Below, piece by piece: positions 47,744-53,404 of a stretch of DNA of 53,404 bases; within the stretch, counting starts at the first letter, position 1, and each line of letters starts with the position of its first letter. The DNA is from Paraglaciecola hydrolytica. Its GTDB lineage: Bacteria > Pseudomonadota > Gammaproteobacteria > Enterobacterales > Alteromonadaceae. The position numbers were made by a program, and so were the translations under genes. Under the pieces are notes generated by a model that was given only the letters and a program-made list of their open reading frames with translations, had not been told where the DNA came from and did not search any database. Location of the stretch: positions 181,367-234,770 of the forward strand of contig NZ_LSNE01000020.1 of assembly GCF_001565895.1 (NCBI RefSeq), written 5' to 3'.

Positions 47744-49129
47744 ATGGAGGATGTACTGTTACTCTCCCGTTTACAGTTTGCTGCCAACATTAGTTTTCAC
47801 ATACTGTTTCCCAGCATCACTATTGCGTTGGGATGGTTTTTGTTCTACTTCAAACTGCGTTTTAACTTGTCAGGTCATCCAGTATGGATGCGAATCTATC
47901 GTTTTTGGGTCAAAATATTCGCGCTGACCTTTGCCCTTGGCGTGGTTACTGGCATTACCATGTCGTTTCAGTTTGGCACTAACTGGCCTGGTTTTATGGC
48001 CACAGTGGGCAATATTGCAGGGCCCTTATTAGGTTACGAAGTTCTCACCGCATTTTTCCTCGAAGCAACCTTTTTAGGCATTATGCTATTTGGCATCAAT
48101 CGAGTTCCCCCTTGGGTGCATACACTAGCAACCCTGATTGTGGCGATTGGGACTACCCTATCCGCATTTTGGATCATCGCTCTCAATTCGTGGATGCATA
48201 CACCTGCGGGTTTTGAAATGCGCGACGGTGTTGCTTATGCAGTAAATTGGTGGGCCATTGTTTTTAACCCGTCCATGCCCTATCGCCTCACCCACGTATT
48301 GTTGGCATCTGGGCTGACTGCGGCATTTTTGATTACGGGGATCTCGGCCTATCGCATCAAACGTGGTGACGATAAAAAAGCACCAAAACTAGCGTTAAAA
48401 TCAGCTGTTTTTGTCGCAGCTATCTTAATCCCTATTCAGATCCTAGTGGGCGACCAGCACGGTTTAAATACCTTAGAGCATCAACCACAAAAAGTAGCGG
48501 CCATGGAAGCCGCTTGGGAAACCAAACAAGGTTTACCCCTAGTCCTTTTTGCTGTGCCTGATGAAAAACAACGAACTAATCATCTCGAAATTGCTATCCC
48601 CAATGGTGCGAGTTTAATCTTGACTCATGAGTTACTGGGCGAGGTCAAAGGCCTCAATGAGTTTGAAGGCAAACATCCTCCCGTTGCTCCGGTGTTTTAT
48701 GCCTTTCGTATCATGTTAGTGACAGGGGTATTGATGCTGCTGATTTCTTGGCTAGTCAGTTTTAAACTGCTGCGCAATCAAAACCTACCGCCCTTATTGC
48801 TTAAAGCCTTGGTAATAATGACCTTTTCTGGCTGGCTAGCGACAATTGCGGGTTGGTATGTGACCGAAATTGGCCGCCAGCCTTATTTAGTGAGTGGCAT
48901 ACTAAAAACCGCTGATGCTGTCACCACTATTCCATCAGGCAACGTATTATTCAGTTTAATTGGTTATCTTTTAGTTTATGCCATCTTGCTCACAGCCTAT
49001 ATAAAAACCTTGTTCAGAATGGCGCGTAACTCGGTGTTGATTGAAGAAATAAAACTCGAAGAACGTGAAACTCAGAAAGATTTCAAACTTAACCGTGAAA
49101 CCCAAACTACAGAGCAGAAAAACTCATGA
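47744..49129 (+). CDS. cydA: cytochrome bd-type (CIO-like) ubiquinol oxidase subunit I
   Basis: Quinol-oxidising, heme-carrying subunit of a proton-motive but non-pumping terminal oxidase. The 461-aa protein starts LLSRLQFAANISFHILFPSITIALGW, with the heme b595-ligand His near residue 20. It also has FALGVVTGITMSFQFGTNWPGF, NSWMHTPAGFEM, DQHGLNTLEHQP and the signature WYVTEIGRQPYLVSG. The quinone loop after helix 6 is short compared with E. coli CydA (522 aa), marking the cyanide-insensitive (CioA) branch. A GAGGA Shine-Dalgarno is present and the stop overlaps cydB (ATGA). Confidence 0.94.
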   Translation: MEDVLLLSRLQFAANISFHILFPSITIALGWFLFYFKLRFNLSGHPVWMRIYRFWVKIFALTFALGVVTGITMSFQFGTNWPGFMATVGNIAGPLLGYEVLTAFFLEATFLGIMLFGINRVPPWVHTLATLIVAIGTTLSAFWIIALNSWMHTPAGFEMRDGVAYAVNWWAIVFNPSMPYRLTHVLLASGLTAAFLITGISAYRIKRGDDKKAPKLALKSAVFVAAILIPIQILVGDQHGLNTLEHQPQKVAAMEAAWETKQGLPLVLFAVPDEKQRTNHLEIAIPNGASLILTHELLGEVKGLNEFEGKHPPVAPVFYAFRIMLVTGVLMLLISWLVSFKLLRNQNLPPLLLKALVIMTFSGWLATIAGWYVTEIGRQPYLVSGILKTADAVTTIPSGNVLFSLIGYLLVYAILLTAYIKTLFRMARNSVLIEEIKLEERETQKDFKLNRETQTTEQKNS

Positions 49130-50124
49130 TAGCTGATCACAATTTACCCGTCATTTTTGCCGGTTTAATGGCTTTAGCCATCATAGTGTATGCCATTCTT
49201 GATGGTTACGATTTAGGCGTTGGTGTGTTACTACCACTTGATAATACTGAACATAGTGACCAAATGATTGCTTCGATTGGGCCCTTTTGGGATGCCAATG
49301 AAACCTGGTTGGTGCTGGCTGTCGGTTTGTTATTAATTGCCTTCCCAGAAGCTTACAATCTGGTCTTAAAAGAACTGTATCTACCCGCTTTTGTATTACT
49401 AATTGGTTTGATATTGCGGGGGGTAGCCTTTGACTTTCGCGCTAAAGTCCACCTTGATCACAAACGTACGTGGGACAAAGTATTTAAAGCCGGCTCAATT
49501 ATCTCATCAGCCGCACAGGGCTATATGTTGGGCATGTATGTGATGGGTTTTGAATCAACTATCAGTGCCCATGCTTTTGCCATTTTAAGCGCCTTTGGTG
49601 TGACCTGTGCCTACGCCTTAATTGGCAGTGCATGGTTAATCATGAAAACCGAGGGCGAATTACAGTTGAATGCCATTCGCTGGGCTAAGCTATTTGGCAA
49701 GATTGCTTGTGCAGGTATTATCGCAGTATGTGTGGTTAACCCCTTGATCAATCCCTTTGTTTTGGAACGCTGGACCACAGCACCCTACGCCTATTTTATG
49801 GCCATCATCCCCTTTATTAGTTTTGTACTGTTGTTTATCGGTAATGCCGTATTAAACCGCTTGCCCTTAAAAGATGATAGTGGCTGCTGGCTGCCATTTG
49901 TGATCACCTTGGTGTTGTTTATGTGCTGTTTTAGCGGCTTAGCTTTTAGCTTTTTCCCTTGGGTAGTGCCACAGCAACTTACCATTTGGCAAGCAGCCAG
50001 TGCAGCAGGTTCGTTGCGTTTTATTTTAATAGGCGCACTAATCGTAATTCCCTGTATCTTGGCTTATACCGCATTTTCGTATCGGGTATTTTGGGGCAAG
50101 GTCGAGCATTTACGCTACTACTAA
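49126..50124 (+). CDS. cydB: cytochrome bd-type (CIO-like) ubiquinol oxidase subunit II
   Basis: Partner subunit with about eight membrane helices. The 332-aa protein starts with the CydB signature VIFAGLMALAIIVYAILDGYDLGVGVLLP and GPFWDANETWLVLAVGLLLIAFP, then LKELYLPAFVLLIGLILRGVAFDFR. Its ATG overlaps the cydA stop by 4 bp. No CydX-type micro-protein follows, which fits the CIO subtype. A hairpin at 50157-50180 ends the operon. Confidence 0.94.
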   Translation: MIADHNLPVIFAGLMALAIIVYAILDGYDLGVGVLLPLDNTEHSDQMIASIGPFWDANETWLVLAVGLLLIAFPEAYNLVLKELYLPAFVLLIGLILRGVAFDFRAKVHLDHKRTWDKVFKAGSIISSAAQGYMLGMYVMGFESTISAHAFAILSAFGVTCAYALIGSAWLIMKTEGELQLNAIRWAKLFGKIACAGIIAVCVVNPLINPFVLERWTTAPYAYFMAIIPFISFVLLFIGNAVLNRLPLKDDSGCWLPFVITLVLFMCCFSGLAFSFFPWVVPQQLTIWQAASAAGSLRFILIGALIVIPCILAYTAFSYRVFWGKVEHLRYY

Positions 50125-50156
50125 ACACGCTTTCACTGAGCACCCCGCCCATTACT

Positions 50157-50180
50157 AGGACTTGTTACTGAGCAAGTCCT
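50157..50180 (+). terminator. hairpin after cydB
   Basis: AGGACTTG (50157-50164) pairs with CAAGTCCT (50173-50180) over 8 bp, 32 bp after the cydB stop. The U-tract is poor (GTTATG), so termination may be partial. Confidence 0.55.
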
Positions 50181-50245
50181 GTTATGCAGAACTAAAAATT
50201 GCATAATAATTAATCACTTGACCATTTACTGTCTTTTGTATCATT

Positions 50246-50360
50246 CTTAAGTAGTTGAACAACTATTAAGAAAACGTCCTAAACCATCCCTATAATAAAA
50301 CCATTTATTGCTGTTTTGCAGATGACATACTAGGCAAGAAGAGTATTAACTTAAGTTAAT
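50246..50360. promoter_or_regulatory. two palindromes upstream of the caspase-CHAT operon
   Basis: An inverted repeat at 50246-50270 (CTTAA-g-TAGTT ... AACTA-TTAAG) and a perfect 16-bp palindrome ATTAACTTAAGTTAAT at 50345-50360 lie 163-187 and 73-88 bp before the caspase start. Both contain CTTAA/TTAAG cores. They are good operator candidates. The regulator is unknown. No gene is seen in 50125-50432. Confidence 0.45.
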
Positions 50361-50432
50361 GCTAGTGCGTTAAATTCAGTTTTTAGAAGCTATTATGAAA
50401 CCATAGTGGCGATTATTTACCGGGATGTAAAA

Positions 50433-52502
50433 ATGCCTAAAAAATATGCATTGCTTATTGGTATTAACAAATACCTTTTCATGCCAGATAAGTATCAATT
50501 ACATGGATGTGTAAACGATGCCAAGCTCATCCAGAATATCCTCATCAATAAATTCAATTTTGCAGCACATAATATCATCAGTCTTTTTGATGAGGCAGCA
50601 ACACGAGATAACATCCTCGCTGAAATGGAAGGTCTAGCAAATATTATAGCGAAAGACGATATCTTGGTTTTTCATTACAGTGGACACGGGCATCAATGCA
50701 AAATTAAAACAGAGTTTACTGATGAAGGCAGTGGTAAAGATAACTGCATTTTGCCATGTGATGATGCAGAGCCCTCAGCAGAAGGCGATATTTGGCGGGA
50801 AATTCGAGACTATCAGATCAACGAATGGCTGCAGCGCATCGCGCAAAAAACGCCTTACTCCACTCTCATTTTTGACGCCTGTCATTCAGGCACCATGACA
50901 CGCAGTACAGACAAAGCAACAACCCGCAGTTTGCCAACTGAAGCGCGTCTTTTAGCAAAAAGTGCCCCCATAGCCAGAAGTACGCCAAGCTTGCGATCCA
51001 ATACCAACCTGAATACCAACGCAACTTTGTTACAAAAGCCAAGCGCAGGCGGCTGGTTAAACTTAAGTGATAACTATGTGGTGATGTCGGGTTGCAGAGA
51101 TACACAAAAATCCAAAGAAAAATACTTTAGCCAGGATGGGCAAAACACTAAACACGGGGTTTTAACATACTATCTCAGTCGTGCACTGCTGCGAGCCAAA
51201 CCAGGAACTACCTATCGCGATGTATTCGAATTGGCCTGTGCGAATGTGGTCGCGGATGTTTCTGAACAACATCCACAAATCGAAGGGGCACTTGATCGAG
51301 AACTTTTTGGCGTCAAAGACATCGAGCCCTTAGCATTTATTCCAATAACCAATATCGATGGTCAGCAAATTACTCTGGGCGGTGGAGCGGCCCATGGTTT
51401 GCGTAAAGGTTCAGTTTGGAATATTTATCCACCTGGCAGCAAACAGGCTAGCAGCAATCAAGCGTTAGGCTCACTTCAAGTCACTGCTGTGGGAGCATTA
51501 AGTTCAACAGCTTTGCTGCAAGAAAGTACTGCCCCATTGCTCATAGGCGCACGATGTGTCGAAGTGCAAGCAGCCTACGCCCCTGATTTATTGCAAATTG
51601 ATATTAGCCAACTGGCCGACACCTATAAGCAAAATATTACAAGGGGCATCAGTCAGTCAAAATTAATAGCTGTGGCTGCCACGCCCGATGACGCACACAT
51701 ACTTGCCTGCGTTATTACCAGTGGCACGGTATTACCGCCAACATTAAGCGCACAACTGCATCAACAACAGCCACTTATTAGCCAGGACACCTGGGCATTT
51801 TTTGAAGCCGATAACGTATTGGCCATGCCCTTGCATGCCGTGGCTGAGCCAGGTGTAGTCAGAGTGTTACTAGATAACCTCGAGAAAATTGCTAAGTTTC
51901 GAAATGTGCTACTGTTAGATAACCCCGCCACAACACTGAATGTTGAATTTAATTTGTTCAAACAAACTACCGACGGCAACCTGGTGTTGGCCAATGGCGG
52001 AAGTACTGAATTTTTGGAAAACCAAGCCATGGTGCTTGAACTTAAAAATAACGAGGCAGCTAAAACGGTATTTTTTAGTATTTTGTGGATCAGCGCTGAT
52101 CGAGAAATTAGTCATTTTTATCCCCATCGCAAAACAAGTGAAGAACTTAGCCCAGGCAAAACCATTCGGATTGGTTTGGGCAACAATAAGCTCACCGCCT
52201 CGCTGAGCAAAGATTATTATGGCGATATCGGCAGCGAGTCATGCAAAGTCATTTTCTCTAGCACTGAGACTGATTTTAGTTGGCTCAACCAACAGGGTTT
52301 ACGCTCCAGTAGCGGCTCACAATCCAACTTAAGTGCTTTTGACTCAGCCTTTCTTGGCAAGGACGCCGGTTTGCGCACTACCGATCAACTAAACCCAAAT
52401 AGCAGTGCAGAGTTAGCAGAGCGCAGTGCTGTTGACGTACACCACGACGATTGGGATGCCGTCACTCGGAGTTTTATCCTAAGAAGAACCAGTAACTCAT
52501 GA
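50433..52502 (+). CDS. caspase-family (C14) cysteine protease
   Basis: A 689-aa bacterial caspase homologue. The start at 50433 (MPKKYALLIGINKY) has GGGA 7 nt upstream; the longer in-frame form adds nine residues before the first beta strand. The p20-like domain (1 to ~290) has the dyad His85 in VFHYSGHGHQ and Cys150 in FDACHSGTM, plus the insert GKDNCILPCDD. The ~400-residue C-terminal part has two beta-rich regions. One resembles DUF4384-type sandwiches (NQAMVLELKNNEAAKTVFFSILWISADREISHFYPH). There is no signal peptide or membrane segment. It overlaps the downstream CHAT gene (ATGA). Confidence 0.9.
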   Translation: MPKKYALLIGINKYLFMPDKYQLHGCVNDAKLIQNILINKFNFAAHNIISLFDEAATRDNILAEMEGLANIIAKDDILVFHYSGHGHQCKIKTEFTDEGSGKDNCILPCDDAEPSAEGDIWREIRDYQINEWLQRIAQKTPYSTLIFDACHSGTMTRSTDKATTRSLPTEARLLAKSAPIARSTPSLRSNTNLNTNATLLQKPSAGGWLNLSDNYVVMSGCRDTQKSKEKYFSQDGQNTKHGVLTYYLSRALLRAKPGTTYRDVFELACANVVADVSEQHPQIEGALDRELFGVKDIEPLAFIPITNIDGQQITLGGGAAHGLRKGSVWNIYPPGSKQASSNQALGSLQVTAVGALSSTALLQESTAPLLIGARCVEVQAAYAPDLLQIDISQLADTYKQNITRGISQSKLIAVAATPDDAHILACVITSGTVLPPTLSAQLHQQQPLISQDTWAFFEADNVLAMPLHAVAEPGVVRVLLDNLEKIAKFRNVLLLDNPATTLNVEFNLFKQTTDGNLVLANGGSTEFLENQAMVLELKNNEAAKTVFFSILWISADREISHFYPHRKTSEELSPGKTIRIGLGNNKLTASLSKDYYGDIGSESCKVIFSSTETDFSWLNQQGLRSSSGSQSNLSAFDSAFLGKDAGLRTTDQLNPNSSAELAERSAVDVHHDDWDAVTRSFILRRTSNS

Positions 52503-53404
52503 AGACTGCCCCACTTCCCATTGTTTTTTTGGCTTTTGCCAACGACTTTGATAATCATCTGAATGCCTTAAAGGATGAAAGTCGAAATATATTCCGCAGT
52601 TTACAAGGACTCGAACAAGACCATGTCTTAGCTATTCACCGTGAGGAAAGCGCTCAGGTTGATGAACTCTACAACGACTTACTAGTTTACGATGGCCAGA
52701 TTGTGATTTTTCACTATGCAGGTCATGCCGATGGCTCTATGTTGCAATTGGAAGGTGCGGCTACAGGCGCAGACGGTTCAGCGGGCGCTGGGGGTATCGC
52801 AGGACTTTTAGGCCAACAACGCAGTTTGAAACTGGTTTTCCTTAACGGCTGTGCGACCAAAGATCAGGTGAAATTGCTGCATAAAGCTGGTGTGCCAGCG
52901 GTCATTGCCACTGCCGTTAAAATCAATGATAGCAAAGCCACCTGCTTATCTACGGCATTTTATGCAGCACTGGCCAGTGGGCAAAGTATCTATGAAGCCT
53001 TTGACTCTGCGCAAAATTATATTGAGGCCAAGTTTAGCACCTCTGGCGAGCACCCACTTAAAATAACCCGTCAGCCTAACTTTAGTTTTGCAGAAGAAGA
53101 AACAGAACCACAAAATTATGAGTTTGAGTGGACACTCTATACACGCCCTGATGCCGAAGCCGATCTCAAACAATGGCGTCTACCCCATGCGCGTGAAAGC
53201 TGGCAAACCCAGTTGGCAAATTCTCAGGGCAGTATAAAAAATCTTGATGGCGAAGCACTGCCTATTGATTATCGCTCACGCACACGAACAGTTCATGTAC
53301 TGGCTTGCACTCACTGCGGCATTCGCAGCTCACAAACACCACAAAATAGTGTTTACTGCCCTATATGCACAAATAAAAATACCGACGTTAGCAGCGCACA
53401 AACG
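52499..53404 (+). CDS. CHAT-domain protein with zinc ribbon (partial, runs off the window)
   Basis: An open frame of 302 codons with no stop before the edge. Its ATG overlaps the caspase stop. The N-terminal domain (1 to ~175) has the caspase-fold CHAT pattern: LPIVFLAFANDFDNHLNAL, VIFHYAGHADGSMLQLEG with candidate His76, and LVFLNGCATKDQVKLLHKAGVPAVIATA with candidate Cys118. A linker region follows. Cys270, 273, 287 and 290 (C-x2-C-x13-C-x2-C) form a zinc ribbon in TVHVLACTHCGIRSS...VYCPICTNK. What lies C-terminal, possibly an effector or NTPase module, is outside the window. Confidence 0.85.
   Translation, partial: MKTAPLPIVFLAFANDFDNHLNALKDESRNIFRSLQGLEQDHVLAIHREESAQVDELYNDLLVYDGQIVIFHYAGHADGSMLQLEGAATGADGSAGAGGIAGLLGQQRSLKLVFLNGCATKDQVKLLHKAGVPAVIATAVKINDSKATCLSTAFYAALASGQSIYEAFDSAQNYIEAKFSTSGEHPLKITRQPNFSFAEEETEPQNYEFEWTLYTRPDAEADLKQWRLPHARESWQTQLANSQGSIKNLDGEALPIDYRSRTRTVHVLACTHCGIRSSQTPQNSVYCPICTNKNTDVSSAQT

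Overview
The window is about 53 kb of chromosome from a marine gammaproteobacterium. Protein sequences and gene order fit the Alteromonadaceae (Paraglaciecola/Glaciecola/Alteromonas relatives). This placement is inferred from family resemblance and moderate GC, since no rRNA is present.

Layout. (1) 111-2033: a dCache chemoreceptor on the minus strand. (2) 2034-2663: a gene-free stretch holding a duplicated tuf 3' end with its terminator and four 14-bp tandem repeats. (3) 2664-19942, all minus strand: the core information block, read as tRNA-Trp, secE, nusG, rplK, rplA, rplJ, rplL, rpoB, rpoC, rpsL, rpsG, fusA, tuf. Its control elements are recognisable: strong promoters before tRNA-Trp and rplK, an L10 autoregulatory leader, an rplL-rpoB attenuator, and terminators after nusG, rpoC and tuf. 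(4) 20469-26396, minus strand: a pyrimidine degradation operon rutABCDEF followed by a methylmalonate-semialdehyde dehydrogenase gene. No rutG transporter or rutR regulator lies in the window. A sigma-54-like promoter and a RutR-like palindrome lie upstream of rutA. (5) 26807-42889: ordinary accessory and housekeeping genes. These are an ABC exporter, a MAPEG protein, a secreted methyltransferase, a GFA-like protein, the RNA helicase DbpA, a crotonase, a periplasmic binding protein, dihydroorotase PyrC, a bifunctional OlsF-like acyltransferase, a YtrA-type GntR regulator with a membrane partner, YjdM, a DinB-like protein, lipocalin Blc, a bicupin, an outer-membrane barrel and an MDR oxidoreductase. 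(6) 43203-46319: a large secreted M6 metalloprotease with two near-identical C-terminal beta-sandwich repeats. (7) 46519-50124: a small His-containing membrane protein, a GbsR-type regulator, and a cydAB operon for a short-Q-loop (CIO-like) bd oxidase. (8) 50433 to the end: a caspase-family (C14) gene translationally coupled by an ATGA overlap to a CHAT-domain gene with a zinc ribbon, which runs off the window.

Most worth following are four things. The first is the caspase + CHAT operon at the right edge, a pair of caspase-fold proteases with probable DNA operators upstream. The second is a cloverleaf-like inverted-repeat element between tRNA-Trp and secE, whose outer stem is built from copies of the tRNA 3' end. 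The third is a set of hairpins with GGA loops around secE-nusG. The fourth is the shared GACCA/TGGTC-type palindrome upstream of both rutA and the chemoreceptor gene.
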